From Enterococcus innesii (GTDB lineage: Bacteria > Bacillota > Bacilli > Lactobacillales > Enterococcaceae): a stretch of 64,000 nt of DNA. Each line of letters begins with the position of its first letter. The stretch's first letter is position 1. Below are positions 39,644 to 49,154 of this stretch, one piece after another. The stretch covers positions 372,001 to 436,000 of the forward strand of contig JAHHEN010000003.1 in NCBI GenBank assembly GCA_018982785.1, given 5' to 3'. The position numbers and the translations under genes were made by a program. Below the pieces are notes generated by a model that was given only the letters and a program-made list of their open reading frames with translations, did not search any database and was not told the origin of the DNA.

Positions 39644-40060
39644 GAACATTACGGTTTAATAGATATTTCTTGACCGGCTAATAGTCCATTATGTTTTAAA
39701 ACCAAAAGAAACATAATGTTATTATGGTAAACAAGTGTGTTTGACTTATGAATCCTATGAGAACGAGAAAATAGTATTCCTTCAAGTCATTGTAAGAAGA
39801 ATCATACCAAGATACTCATATAACCTATACCAAGTGTCGCAAAAGTATATAGCTGATAAACCTGTTCGTTTGTGCGAACAATTTTTCATGTCATTCCATA
39901 AAACGATCCTCTTAAAATTCTGCAGTTTTATTCTTTTTTATTAGTATAATTCGCTGGAATAGCGATTATTTGTTATTATTAGAAATGAATAGACCAAAAA
40001 GAAGGATGATTCTTTTCATTGCTAAGAGTTAAAATGTTGCAAAAAAGAGGAGGCGATTTA
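39644..40060. other. 417-bp gap before the LysR gene
   Basis: AT-rich. It holds a hairpin ATTATGTTT...AAACATAAT (39689-39716) that may end the lipoprotein transcript, and an imperfect inverted repeat AATTCGCT..AGCGATT (39950-39969) that could be a LysR site. No gene recognised; an ORF at 39735-39944 has no ribosome site. Confidence 0.45.
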
Positions 40061-40942
40061 GTGGAATTTCGTTTATTAAAATATTTCTTCACGATTGCAG
40101 AGGAAGGGACGATCTCACAAGCCGCAGAAGTGCTCCACATCACCCAACCGACATTGAGCCGCCAATTAAAAGAATTAGAAGATGAATTAGGAACGGCTCT
40201 TTTCATTCGTGATAATCGTACAATGCTCTTAACGGAAGCCGGTCGTTTTTTAAAAAGCCGTGCCGAGGAGATATTGAGTCTAACGGATCAAACCATGCAA
40301 GAGTTTGAAGATCGTAAGAAACAGTTGTTTAGTGGTCATTTCACAATTGGCTGTGTCGAAGCAGATAATTCCGACACGCTTTCCTTGATGTTGGAAGAAT
40401 TTATCAGTGACTTTCCAGATGTCCGCTTTCATATCCACAGTGGCACAGGAGATGATATCAACGAGCGTTTGGAGAAAGGCTTATTGGATTTGGCGATTTT
40501 GATCGAACCCATCGAAATCGAGAAATACGAAAAAATCGTTCTACCAAGAAAAGAAACTTGGGGCATACTGACATCGGCTGATTCTTTTCTCGCCCATAAA
40601 GAAGAGATTACACCAGAAGATATCAAAGGGGTGCCATTGCTAGTGTCAAGGCGTCCGGAAGTGCAGCAAATGTTCAGCCAATGGTCAAAAATACCAATAG
40701 AAGAATTACCGATCGTTGGAACATATAACTTGATTTTCAATGTCTTTTCCTTAGTAGAAAACCATGTTGGATCGGCGTTGACCATCAGCGGAGCAGTCGG
40801 CGAACGGAGGGATGAAACGATCAAATTTTTGCCTTTAGTCCCACAAATCGAAACCAGCTGTGTCCTGGTGTGGAAAAGAAATCGTGTGATGTCGCCGGTT
40901 GTGACGGCGTTCATTGCCCGCTTTCGTGACGCTTTTGAATAA
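40061..40942 (+). CDS. LysR-family transcriptional regulator
   Basis: A 293-residue LysR-type regulator. The winged helix-turn-helix occupies residues 1-60 (EFRLLKYFFTIAEEGTISQA, then LHITQPTLSRQLKELE) and the effector domain 90-293. The start is the GTG at 40061 with GAGGAGG; upstream codons lack support. It stands 165 bp before, and in line with, the flavodoxin-CMD-cupin-SDR genes, which it probably controls (inference). Confidence 0.92.
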   Translation: MEFRLLKYFFTIAEEGTISQAAEVLHITQPTLSRQLKELEDELGTALFIRDNRTMLLTEAGRFLKSRAEEILSLTDQTMQEFEDRKKQLFSGHFTIGCVEADNSDTLSLMLEEFISDFPDVRFHIHSGTGDDINERLEKGLLDLAILIEPIEIEKYEKIVLPRKETWGILTSADSFLAHKEEITPEDIKGVPLLVSRRPEVQQMFSQWSKIPIEELPIVGTYNLIFNVFSLVENHVGSALTISGAVGERRDETIKFLPLVPQIETSCVLVWKRNRVMSPVVTAFIARFRDAFE

Positions 40943-41000
40943 TTGCATCCTAAAAGCCAAAAGAAGTGTAGTAATTCGCTTCTTTTTTTCTTCCACCTCT

Positions 41001-41030
41001 CCCTATGCTTCATAAGCATAGGGACTTTTT
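41001..41030 (+). terminator. Terminator after the LysR gene
   Basis: CCCTATGCTT and AAGCATAGGG form a 10-bp perfect stem with a CAT loop, then AC and five T. Confidence 0.9.
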
Positions 41031-41107
41031 ATAGAAAGCATTATTCAAAGGCTCCGCTTTGCCTTACTATTAAATATACCAAGAAGAGAAACCAAGGAGG
41101 TGGCAAA

Positions 41108-41674
41108 ATGCCGGCAATACTTGTGTATTCACGAGCAGGGGAGAATCTTTTTGAAGGGCAGCGAAAAAAGCTGATAGTGGGAAATACGCAGGTTCTAGCA
41201 GAGAAAATAGCAGAAAATTTACAATGCCCGCTCTATTCCCTTGAACCGGCTTATCCTTACCCTGAAAGCTACCAAACAATGGTCGAGCTAGCAAAAAAAG
41301 AAAAAGCGGCTAATGATTTCCCCCTCTTTCAAGAGGTATCGGCAGCGTTTTTTAAAGAACGGGTTTTGTTTATCGGTTTTCCAAATTGGTGGGGCACATA
41401 CCCGATGATCCTAGCGAGTTTTTTAAAAGATCATCGATTGGAAGGGAAGAGTATTTTTCCGTTTTGTACTCATGAAGGCTCAGGATTTGGCAACAGCCTA
41501 GAAGACTTTAAAAAGACTTGTCCTGAAGCAACTGTTTATCCTGGATTAGCTGTTCGTGGTTCAAGAGTAACTAAAGCGGATATAGCTATTCGAAATTGGT
41601 TAAATCAGCATTTTATTAAAATAGATGAAGGAGTCGATCGATATGGTAAAGAAACAAACAGCAGGAAGAGATAA
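41108..41674 (+). CDS. Soluble flavodoxin-like protein
   Basis: A 188-residue protein of the Flavodoxin_4 type. It starts MPAILVYSRAGENLFEGQ (phosphate-loop position), then FIGFPNWWGTYPMILASFL and FPFCTHEGSGFGNSLED, matching the fold of the lipoprotein flavodoxin nearby but without a signal. AAGGAGGTGG precedes the ATG. It is the first gene of a four-gene operon; its 3' end overlaps the CMD gene by 32 bp. Confidence 0.87.
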   Translation: MPAILVYSRAGENLFEGQRKKLIVGNTQVLAEKIAENLQCPLYSLEPAYPYPESYQTMVELAKKEKAANDFPLFQEVSAAFFKERVLFIGFPNWWGTYPMILASFLKDHRLEGKSIFPFCTHEGSGFGNSLEDFKKTCPEATVYPGLAVRGSRVTKADIAIRNWLNQHFIKIDEGVDRYGKETNSRKR

Positions 41675-41987
41675 CTTAGGCAAATTTGCGCCGAAATTTG
41701 CGCAACTGAATGATGATGTATTATTTGGTGAAGTTTGGTCACGTGAGGCAGAATTGGCTCCTCATACGAGAAGTTTATTGACGATATCTGCCTTGATTTC
41801 CGGTGGCAATTTTGAACAGTTGACTGCCCATTTAACGATTGGCAAGGAGAACGGGATCACTGTAGAGGAAATTGCAGAAGTAATCACTCATCTGGCTTTC
41901 TATGTTGGCTGGCCTAAAGCTTGGTCTGCTTTTAACATCGCCAAAACGGTTTATCAAGAAGAGCTAGCTGAATTGGAGGAAAAATAA
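41643..41987 (+). CDS. Carboxymuconolactone decarboxylase (CMD) family protein
   Basis: A 114-residue all-helical CMD-family protein (LFGEVWSREAELAPHTRSLL, AHLTIGKENGITVEEIAEVI, HLAFYVGWPKAW). The AhpD-type CxxC is absent, so peroxidase-partner activity is unlikely. AAGGAG precedes the ATG, which lies within the end of the flavodoxin gene. CMD, cupin and SDR genes are often clustered in lactic acid bacteria. Confidence 0.88.
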   Translation: MVKKQTAGRDNLGKFAPKFAQLNDDVLFGEVWSREAELAPHTRSLLTISALISGGNFEQLTAHLTIGKENGITVEEIAEVITHLAFYVGWPKAWSAFNIAKTVYQEELAELEEK

Positions 41988-42407
41988 ATGTCAGAACTCG
42001 ATGCAGTAAAAGAAGCAGGAATCTTTTCACTGGGCAACACAAATGACGCCTATGCACAATATTTTAGCGGTCAGAGTTACTTGAATCCTTTAGTAGCTGA
42101 TCCAGCGATTCCAGTCAACGTTGGCAATGTGACCTTTGAACCAGGTTGCCGCAACAACTGGCATCGGCATATCGATGGTGGGTATCAATTGTTGTTGGTG
42201 ACTTCAGGAGAAGGCTGGTACCAAGAAGCAGGGAAGAAACCGCAAAAACTTACTGTTGGTGATGTCGTAGTCATCAAGGAAGGGGTCAAACATTGGCATG
42301 GTGCAGCGAAAAATAGTTGGTTTGCCCATGTAGCGATTACTGCTGGTGCTTCAGAATGGTTAGAAGCAGTCAGTGATGAAGAATATGATCAGTTGCCTGA
42401 CGCATAA
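41988..42407 (+). CDS. Cupin-domain protein
   Basis: A 139-residue single cupin. Metal motif 1 is GCRNNWHRHIDGGYQLLLV (two His and a further ligand position) near residue 52, and motif 2 is IKEGVKHWHGAAKNSWFAHVAI. The ATG directly follows the stop of the CMD gene with GGAGG just upstream. In clusters with CMD genes such cupins are thought to act on small aromatic or quinone compounds, which is not shown here. Confidence 0.9.
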   Translation: MSELDAVKEAGIFSLGNTNDAYAQYFSGQSYLNPLVADPAIPVNVGNVTFEPGCRNNWHRHIDGGYQLLLVTSGEGWYQEAGKKPQKLTVGDVVVIKEGVKHWHGAAKNSWFAHVAITAGASEWLEAVSDEEYDQLPDA

Positions 42408-42421
42408 AGGAGGAAAAAGGG

Positions 42422-43172
42422 ATGAATCGAATCAAAGGAAAAGTCGTGATCATTACGGGTGCATCAAGCGGAATTGGTGAAGCAACAGCGTTACTTTTAG
42501 CAGAAAAAGGTGCCAAATTGGTTTTAGCTGCTCGGCGGAAAGAGAAACTAGCGGAGATTGTTACAACAATACGTGAGAAAAATGGAGAGGCTGTCTATAA
42601 GGAAACCGATGTGACCAAACCAGCGGATAATCAAGCGCTGATCGACTATGCAAAAGAGATCTATGGGAAAATCGATGTGATTTTCTTAAATGCGGGCATT
42701 ATGCCTAGTTCTCCTTTGTCTGCTTTAAAAACAGAGGAGTGGGATCAAATGATCGATATCAATATCAAAGGGGTATTGCATGGTCTAGCTGCTGTTCTGC
42801 CAGATTTTATTTCCCAAAAATCTGGACAGGTGATCGCAACCTCTTCCGTAGCCGGATTAAAAGCATATCCGAACGCAGCAGTTTATGGGGCTACAAAAAT
42901 GGGCTGTGCGTAATCTAATGGAAGTTCTGCGGATGGAGTCGGCACAAGAAGGAACAAACATTCGAACTGCCACCATCTATCCAGCAGCGATCAATACTGA
43001 ATTATTAGACACGATCACAGATGAAGCAGCAGCCAAAGGTATGAACGCATTATACAAAGAACATGGGATATCACCCGATCGAGTAGCCAATATCGTGGCT
43101 TTTGCGATCAACCAGCCAGAAGATGTCAATGTGAATGAATTTACCGTCGGGCCAACCTCCCAACCTTGGTAA
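42422..43172 (+). CDS. Short-chain dehydrogenase/reductase (frameshifted)
   Basis: An SDR of about 249 residues. Cofactor motif TGASSGIGEATALLLAEKGA near residue 14, LNAGIMPSSPLSAL near 90, catalytic Ser in SSVAG and the YGATK motif near 158. The frame breaks at about 42895: five A read where four are needed, after which KWAVRNLMEVLRMES continues to 43172. This is an insertion, unlike most breaks in the window. GGAGG precedes the ATG. Last gene of the flavodoxin operon. Confidence 0.9.
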
Positions 43173-43184
43173 ATACGTAGGAGA

Positions 43185-43236
43185 AAATAAGCTTCCACTT
43201 GCATAACCAATACGCGAGTGGAAGCTTATTTTTATT
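43185..43236 (+). terminator. Terminator of the flavodoxin-SDR operon
   Basis: AAATAAGCTTCCACT pairs with AGTGGAAGCTTATTT and ends in T-rich sequence. Confidence 0.92.
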
Positions 43237-43244
43237 TAGCCAAG

Positions 43245-43425
43245 CTAAAATTCAATCAACGTTTTTGCAATTAATTTTGTCATGGAATGACCTTTAATAA
43301 AGCTCGAAGCTAAATAAATCGTCCGCGATAAGGGAAAGTCCGTTAGTGAATGCAGAACAAAAGATGCCTCATCTTCATAACCCCAAGTAATTTTAGGAAA
43401 GAACGTGATTGCTAGTTCTTTCGCT
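43245..43425 (-). pseudogene. LysR-family regulator, C-terminal remnant
   Basis: On the minus strand a frame ending at TAG (43247-43245) encodes about 60 residues typical of the end of a LysR effector domain: ELAITFFPKITWGYEDEASF, VLHSLTDFPLSRTIYLASSF. The frame closes just beyond 43430, so the DNA-binding domain and most of the effector domain are gone. The break coincides with the front edge of a citG remnant on the other strand. Confidence 0.6.
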
Positions 43426-43743
43426 TTAGCGGATTATTTTTCTCGGGATTGTACCAATGAGACTGAAAAAAGGCTCCACATGCTGTTGGCGATCATCGCT
43501 ACGCTGGACGATACGTGCATTTTATACCGCAGTAATCAGGAAGTACTGGCTCTGGTTCAGCAACTCGCACAAAACGCCAATCAACAAGCGTTGCCGAATC
43601 CAGCATTTCAGGCACTAGCAGCCTTCTGCAAGTCAGAAAATGTATCTCCCGGAGGCAGTACGGATCTGTTGGCTGCCAGCTTCTTTTTATTGTCCATCAA
43701 TTCGATTTTACTCGTAATTGAAGGAAGGACCGTTTATCAATAA
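43405..43743 (+). pseudogene. citG: Triphosphoribosyl-dephospho-CoA synthase, C-terminal remnant
   Basis: About 112 codons match the last third of the CitG/MdcB family, which makes the prosthetic-group precursor of citrate or malonate decarboxylating lyases. Diagnostic pieces: IATLDDTCILYRSN and ENVSPGGSTDLLAASFFL. Whole CitG proteins are near 280 residues. No ribosome site precedes the remaining frame. It keeps its terminator. The rest of a cit/mdc-type cluster is absent. Confidence 0.7.
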
Positions 43744-43749
43744 CTCTTT

Positions 43750-43788
43750 TCCTTAGAAGAAAGGCAACGATTCTTCTAAGGATTTTTT
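43750..43788 (+). terminator. Terminator behind the citG remnant
   Basis: TCCTTAGAAGAA pairs with TTCTTCTAAGGA and six T follow. Confidence 0.92.
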
Positions 43789-43878
43789 GTTTCATTTTTT
43801 ACTCGTTTAAGAAAAATAAAATCTCTTGCTATTTGCATAGTTTAATGATTAGATAATTCTTAGGCACTACTGAAATGC

Positions 43879-43900
43879 TTCGTTGCTTCATTGCAACGAA
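43879..43900 (+). promoter_or_regulatory. Hairpin just before the AI-2E gene ribosome site
   Basis: TTCGTTGC-TTCATT-GCAACGAA, a perfect 8-bp stem, directly followed by A6GGAG. It lacks a T-run, so a role in translation or mRNA stability is more likely than termination. Confidence 0.5.
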
Positions 43901-43915
43901 AAAAAGGAGTTACAG

Positions 43916-44959
43916 ATGAAATACTATAATGCTTTTCTTCAAAATCTTGTGTTGCGGCGCTGGACGGTCTTGTTTATGCTTGCGGGCATTCTTTTTTTGT
44001 TTCGCAGTATGATGACCATTCTTTTGCTGACCTTTATCTTTACGTATTTGATTTATCGGCTGGTTCTTTTGCTCCATCGAAAAAGCCGACTGCCCATCAA
44101 GCTTACGAGCATCCTGACCTACAGCTTGATTGTTTTTATTCTTTATTTAGTAGCAACAAATTATGTTCCCATCATCATCAAACAATCCGTCCAATTAGTC
44201 AATTCCGTTGCTGATTTCTACCAACGGACAGACTCCAATAATGAATTGATCGAATATGTCTTAAATTTATTGCAAACCAGTGAATATATTCAGAAATTAC
44301 AAAGCGGCGTTTTAGTCGTGATCAATTATCTGTATAATTTCGGTGAACTGGCATTGACGGTGCTGATCTCATTTCTGCTTAGTTTCTTCTTTATGATCGA
44401 TAACAAAAAAACCGTTGCGTTTTCTCAGCTGTTTTTGCAAGGGCGAGGGGCGTGGTTCTTTGAAGATGTTTACTATTTAGGAGCTAAGTTTACGCGGGCT
44501 TTCGGAAATGTGATTGAGACGCAGTTGGTGATCGCCTTAGTTAATACAGCAATCACTGTCTTCGCCTTAGCGGTGATGGGCTTTCCGCAACTATTGAGTT
44601 TGGCGTTGATGATTTTCTTTCTCAGCTTGATTCCTGTTGCTGGTGTGATCATCTCGTGTATTCCATTAACGTTTATTGCCTATTCTATCGGCGGATTTAA
44701 TGATGTGATCTACATTTTACTGATCATTGTGTTTGTTCATGCGTTGGAATCCTATATCTTAAATCCCCGCTTGATGGCCAATAAAACAGAGATCCCGATG
44801 TTTTACACGTTTATTCTCCTGTATCTTAGCGAACATCTCTTTGGCTTGTGGGGCTTGATCATCGGGATCCCATTGTTCACTTTCTTTTTAGATTTAATGA
44901 ATGTGAAAGAGATTCCGCGATTGCGTAAAAAATCCGATGACACCTTGCAGGACCAATAA
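43916..44959 (+). CDS. AI-2E family transporter (PerM/YdbI-like)
   Basis: A 347-residue membrane protein with seven to eight helices. Family marks: a long central soluble loop (about 70-150), the FLLSFFFMIDNKK segment, ETQLVIALVNTAITVFAL, PVAGVIISCIPLTFIAY and the late NPRLMANKTEIPMFYTF. Members are named for AI-2 export, but several are sodium/proton antiporters or of unknown role. AAAAAAGGAG precedes the ATG at 43916. Confidence 0.92.
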   Translation: MKYYNAFLQNLVLRRWTVLFMLAGILFLFRSMMTILLLTFIFTYLIYRLVLLLHRKSRLPIKLTSILTYSLIVFILYLVATNYVPIIIKQSVQLVNSVADFYQRTDSNNELIEYVLNLLQTSEYIQKLQSGVLVVINYLYNFGELALTVLISFLLSFFFMIDNKKTVAFSQLFLQGRGAWFFEDVYYLGAKFTRAFGNVIETQLVIALVNTAITVFALAVMGFPQLLSLALMIFFLSLIPVAGVIISCIPLTFIAYSIGGFNDVIYILLIIVFVHALESYILNPRLMANKTEIPMFYTFILLYLSEHLFGLWGLIIGIPLFTFFLDLMNVKEIPRLRKKSDDTLQDQ

Positions 44960-44992
44960 AAATGATTGCTGTAAAGGATGCCAATTGATAGA

Positions 44993-45036
44993 AAAAACCA
45001 TCTCTGCCGATGAAAGGCGAGATGGCTTTTTTATTT
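44993..45036 (+). terminator. Terminator after the AI-2E gene
   Basis: AACCATCTC(T)GCC pairs with GGCGAGATGG and is followed by seven T; it may also serve the convergent GNAT gene. Confidence 0.85.
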
Positions 45037-45507
45037 TGCAGCAATTTTTTTCGTAAAGGAGACAAAGCAGATTGCTGAAGAGGGGCTTTGAAACCTCCCT
45101 GTTGCTGAATACCCTAACGAGTGATAAAAGTGAACCAGCTTGGGTTCTTGCAGGATCGTATTCAAACGTAACGTATCTGTTTGAACGAGCCTTTCAATCA
45201 AGGTCATTGCTTGTCTACCGATCCCACGGTTCTCGTAGGAGGGAAGAAGGGCGATGGAGGATAGCTTCGTCGTATGTCCCTGCTCAACCGTCAGTTTTAG
45301 GAAGCCCACGATTTTCTGAGCGGTCATGATTAAATAATAAGTTGTATTCGACGCAGAAAACTTTGCGTTTAGCTTCTCGAAACTTTGTAAATAGGGAGAA
45401 GTTTCTCCGTCTTGATAACGGAGAAAGAGGGATTTGAAGGCAGCTTTTTGTATCAAGTAGATAGAAAGTAAATCGGAAAGCTTCGCTTCTTTAAGCTGAA
45501 TGAGCAT
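45031..45507 (-). CDS. GNAT family acetyltransferase
   Basis: A 158-residue GNAT. The acetyl-CoA motif is IALLPSYENRGIGRQAMTLIE near residue 90; the C-terminal HFYHSLGYSATGRFQ is typical of the fold. The start at 45507 is chosen because GGAGGTG lies directly upstream; four earlier codons are less likely. Substrate unknown. Confidence 0.87.
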   Translation of the reverse strand: MLIQLKEAKLSDLLSIYLIQKAAFKSLFLRYQDGETSPYLQSFEKLNAKFSASNTTYYLIMTAQKIVGFLKLTVEQGHTTKLSSIALLPSYENRGIGRQAMTLIERLVQTDTLRLNTILQEPKLVHFYHSLGYSATGRFQSPSSAICFVSFTKKIAAK

Positions 45508-45684
45508 GCACACCTCCATAAAAAGTCAGACATCATTTGTTGAAAGACATTGATTCGGTATAGAAGGTCCTGATGAAAAAGCCATCGAATAGCAGTCTTT
45601 CATTGGCTCGTTTCCGTTTTGATCCTTCCCTCAACCAGAGGTTCAAAAACGAAGAGATCCGCAGGGCTTCGTGCCAACGGTGTT

Positions 45685-45909
45685 TTATTGAAAAAGATCA
45701 TTTATCGATGTAACCAAGTCGTCATAGGTTTGACCGTTAGCGATTGCATAAACGGAAAGCAAAAAGACGAGGGCTGCTGCTAGCACGTAAAAAATTCGGA
45801 GGCGATAACCGTCACCTGTCCGGCGATTTTTTACAAAAGTAAAAATCGTCACAGCTAGATAAGCGAAGGTCAATAAACAAATAAGATACGTAATAATTTC
45901 TGGTGTCAT
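45685..45909 (-). CDS. Small two-helix membrane protein
   Basis: A 74-residue protein with helices at about 5-25 and 38-58, separated by a basic loop (KNRRTGDGYRLR), and a short acidic tail. AAAGGAAAA precedes the ATG. Not recognised as a known family. Confidence 0.6.
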   Translation of the reverse strand: MTPEIITYLICLLTFAYLAVTIFTFVKNRRTGDGYRLRIFYVLAAALVFLLSVYAIANGQTYDDLVTSINDLFQ

Positions 45910-46069
45910 GGGCGTTTTCCTTTCTTTTTCTATTTGTATAAAAATATACTCAATAAATATAATATAACCATTTCGATACCGTCAAAGAAAGCGCTCAATT
46001 TTTGATACATAAAAACTGACCGAATGGTAGCCATTGGTCAGTTCTATTCAAAAACGATGGGGTATGATC

Positions 46070-47035
46070 TTAATTGTCTTTTTTTTCTGCATCTAGTAAG
46101 CTTCTTAGTTCATCAGCTAAAGCGATACAGGCAATACTATCTGTTAAGGACATCAAGGGATTTTCGAGTTGCCCTTGTGCAAGTGCGGTGTGAACTGCTT
46201 GAATCTCTGAATGGAAATCATCGATCTCGTACCCAATATCACAGATCGTGTCTTCTTGGTCAATCGTTACGGTAAAAGAAGCGGGGCGATGGAAGTTGGG
46301 GACCGTGATTTTCCCTTTTGTTCCTTGTAATTCCGCCACCGTCTCTTTTGTTTGGTCAAATCCGGTCTCAATCACTGCAACAAAGTCTTCACTGACAAAG
46401 CGTGCTTCAACGTAGGTATCGACCCCAGTTTCATAAAGGCTGTAATCGATCAATTCGGCAGTTAAGTTTTCTGGTGAAAAATCTTGGATAAAGGCTAAGT
46501 TATAGATCCCCATATCCAGTAAAGCACCCCCTTGTTTTGGCAGATAATGATAAGTACTGCCTTCGACTGGTAAATGGCGGCGAAAAGTAGTCGTGACACT
46601 TGTTAGCTCACCGATATGACCACCATCCACAAGTTCTTTTAGTTTGCGATACGCCGGAGTGAAGCGCGGTTTCATAGCTTCCATAAAGAAGACTTCGTGT
46701 GCTTGGGCTTGTTTTTGTACATCGCACATTTCTTGTGCAGTCAAGGTTGCTGGTTTTTCACATAAAACAGCTTTTTTCGCTTGAAAGGCTTTGATGATCC
46801 ATTCATAGTGATACAAATGCGGCAAAGCAATATAAACGACATCGATAGCTGGATCATCTAATAGGTTTTGGTAGTCATCAAAGACAGCATCACACGGAAA
46901 TTTTGCTTGAAACGCTTGCGCTTTTTCCATCGTACGACAAGCAACCCCATAAAGTTGGGCATCTTGAAAATTTTCTAAGCTTGCAGCAAAGCGATTGGCG
47001 ATATTTCCGGCACCAATAATTCCCCAATTGATCAT
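46070..47035 (-). CDS. Gfo/Idh/MocA family oxidoreductase
   Basis: A 321-residue NAD(P)-dependent sugar or polyol dehydrogenase type protein. Rossmann start INWGIIGAGNIANRFAASLE, the family lysine motif VLCEKPATLTAQE near 95, and the C-terminal alpha/beta substrate domain (MDMGIYNLAF). Its start overlaps the end of the rpiR gene, so the two are co-transcribed. The family suggests sugar, inositol or dihydrodiol substrates. Confidence 0.9.
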   Translation of the reverse strand: MINWGIIGAGNIANRFAASLENFQDAQLYGVACRTMEKAQAFQAKFPCDAVFDDYQNLLDDPAIDVVYIALPHLYHYEWIIKAFQAKKAVLCEKPATLTAQEMCDVQKQAQAHEVFFMEAMKPRFTPAYRKLKELVDGGHIGELTSVTTTFRRHLPVEGSTYHYLPKQGGALLDMGIYNLAFIQDFSPENLTAELIDYSLYETGVDTYVEARFVSEDFVAVIETGFDQTKETVAELQGTKGKITVPNFHRPASFTVTIDQEDTICDIGYEIDDFHSEIQAVHTALAQGQLENPLMSLTDSIACIALADELRSLLDAEKKDN

Positions 47036-47924
47036 TTCATTTCCCTCTTTTCTTCAGTTGACGGGTATTCTGAGAGAATCCCTGATTCCAAAACAGTTTG
47101 TTTTTTTCTTAGTTCAGCAATATTTTTTTGGTATTCTTTGGCATACAGCAATGCGAACAGTGAATCTAAAATATACTCAAAGGCGACCTGCGAAGAAAAG
47201 GTACCGACTTTGAGGAAATCACGTTCATCATGAGAAGCGATGATCGCATGGGTCGCTAATGGGATGATTTTTGCATGGGCGTTGCCAGAGATCACGATCA
47301 CTGGTACCCCGACATCACGAAAGTGTTGCATGATTTTTTCGTATTGCGTATTTTTCCCACGATAGGTAATAAACACGGCACAATCTTTTTTCGTGACGTT
47401 CGACGCATTCCACGCATCATCTCCATACTCATCAGCAACGATCAGATACTTATTGATCTTGACCAACTTATTTTGAAAACTTCTTGCCCGGATCTGAGAA
47501 TCACCACGAGCAAATAAGAAAATCCGCTGCGCAGCTTCCAACGATTGTACCACTGCTTCCATCGTTTCCGGGGCGACCTGAGCATGGGTTTTGTGGATCG
47601 AGTTGATCGTTAGATCGGCCATTTTTTTCAAAATATCAGGTGTTTGATCCTTGGGCGAAAAGGGGAAATTCGCGTCAACAAAGGTTGGATTGAACATCTG
47701 ATTATGGGCAATTTCAGCCAGACCTAAGCGAAAACTTTTAAATCCTTCATAACCCATCTTTTTGGCTAGACGAATGACGGAAGAGTGGGATGTATACGTA
47801 TGCTTGGCGATGACTTCAATCGTCAACGAAGGCACATCATTGATATTTTGCAAAATATAATCGGCAATCCGTTTCTCCGTATTGGTCAATCTTCTTGAAG
47901 CCGTAATTTATCTCCTAATAACAT
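47032..47924 (-). CDS. RpiR-family sugar-responsive regulator (frameshifted)
   Basis: An RpiR-type regulator of about 297 residues: N-terminal helix-turn-helix (VIAKHTYTSHSSVIRLAKKM) and C-terminal SIS sugar-phosphate-binding domain (RIFLFARGDSQIRARSFQNK; VPVIVISGNAHA). The true start is probably the ATG at 47924 (MLLGDKLRLQED, with GAGGTGG upstream). The first 12 codons are joined to the rest only if one T is added near 47889, restoring DLTNTEKRIADYIL. It is the head gene, divergent from a second oxidoreductase cluster it may regulate. Confidence 0.88.
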
Positions 47925-48128
47925 CAAACCACCTCTTTCTAATCATAGCCTAGGACAAAGAAAACCAAAAGCAAAAACTGTGCCTTTTTGGTAATTTGGT
48001 AAAAATGTTCAGAAGCACTCAGCAGTTTGCGAAAAAGTCTGGTCAAAAGCACCTGTTTTTGGCAAAAGACTTCCTATTTCGAAGGATTTCATCAATAATC
48101 AAGCTATCAATTCATAGGAGGCGTCACA

Positions 48129-49154
48129 ATGTTAACTATCGCATATCTCGGAAACGGAAAAAGCACCAATCGCTACCATCTGCCTTTTTCAACCAAGCTG
48201 CAGGATAAGATCAAAGTGAAGACGATCTATTCACCAAGCGGCAAGCTGACCTGGCCAACACTGGAAGGCGTTCATTACACCTCTGACTTAGAGGATATTT
48301 ACCGTGATCCTGAAATTCAATTAGTTGTGGTCACGACCCCCAGTCATTTGCATTATAAATTAGGCAAGGATGTCTTGCTTCATGGGAAAAATGTCTTGAT
48401 CGAAAAACCTTTTACGGAAACCTCGGCACAAGCAAAGGAATTGTTCGCACTGGCGCAGGAGAAAGGCTTGTTTGTGCAATGCTATCAAAATCGCCGCTTT
48501 GATTCTGATTTTTTGACCACGCAAAAAGTGATCGAAAGTGGCGTGCTCGGAGATCTCTTAGAAGTAGAGATGCATTATGATTATTTTCGTCCAGAGGTTC
48601 CACGGTCAGTGACCGAATTTTCACTGAATACTAGCTACTTATACGGACACGCTTGTCATACACTGGATCAAGTGATCTCCTATTTTGGGCAACCTGACGA
48701 TGTCCATTATGAGGTTCGGCAATTGCTTGGGAAAAATCGCATGAACGATTACTTCGATTTGGATCTGTTTTATGGTCGAATGAAAGTCTCAGTCAAATCA
48801 AGTTACTTCCGATTAAAAGAGCGGCCTAGTTTTGTCGTTTATGGCGAAAACGGCGTTTTTGTAAAACAAACGAAGGATCGACAAGAAGAGCATCTAAAAC
48901 TGTTTTATCTCCCAGATCATGCCGATTTTGGGATCGATTTGCCAGAACACTATGGCACACTAACTTATATGGATGCTAACGGTGACTACCATGAAGAAAA
49001 AGTCATCTCTGAAATTGGTGATTATAGCCGTGTGTATGAGGGCGTCTATGAAACGATCATCAATGGCAAAGAGAAAATCGTAAAAGACGAAGAAACAATT
49101 TTGCAAATCGAAATGCTAGAAACAGGCATCAATCAAGTGATCACTGAGTCATAA
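48129..49154 (+). CDS. Gfo/Idh/MocA family oxidoreductase
   Basis: A 341-residue member of the family, close to the YhhX/YdgJ-type: TIAYLGNGKSTNRYHLPFS at the start, VLIEKPFTETSAQAKELF near 97, QNRRFDSDFLT, and substrate-domain histidines in YLYGHACHTLDQVI. AGGAGG precedes the ATG. It heads a three-gene rightward set with a UPF0303 protein and a third oxidoreductase. Confidence 0.92.
   Translation: MLTIAYLGNGKSTNRYHLPFSTKLQDKIKVKTIYSPSGKLTWPTLEGVHYTSDLEDIYRDPEIQLVVVTTPSHLHYKLGKDVLLHGKNVLIEKPFTETSAQAKELFALAQEKGLFVQCYQNRRFDSDFLTTQKVIESGVLGDLLEVEMHYDYFRPEVPRSVTEFSLNTSYLYGHACHTLDQVISYFGQPDDVHYEVRQLLGKNRMNDYFDLDLFYGRMKVSVKSSYFRLKERPSFVVYGENGVFVKQTKDRQEEHLKLFYLPDHADFGIDLPEHYGTLTYMDANGDYHEEKVISEIGDYSRVYEGVYETIINGKEKIVKDEETILQIEMLETGINQVITES

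Noticed and set aside
39735..39944. 69-codon ORF in the gap before the LysR gene
   Set aside because: No ribosome site, low-complexity composition, no family.
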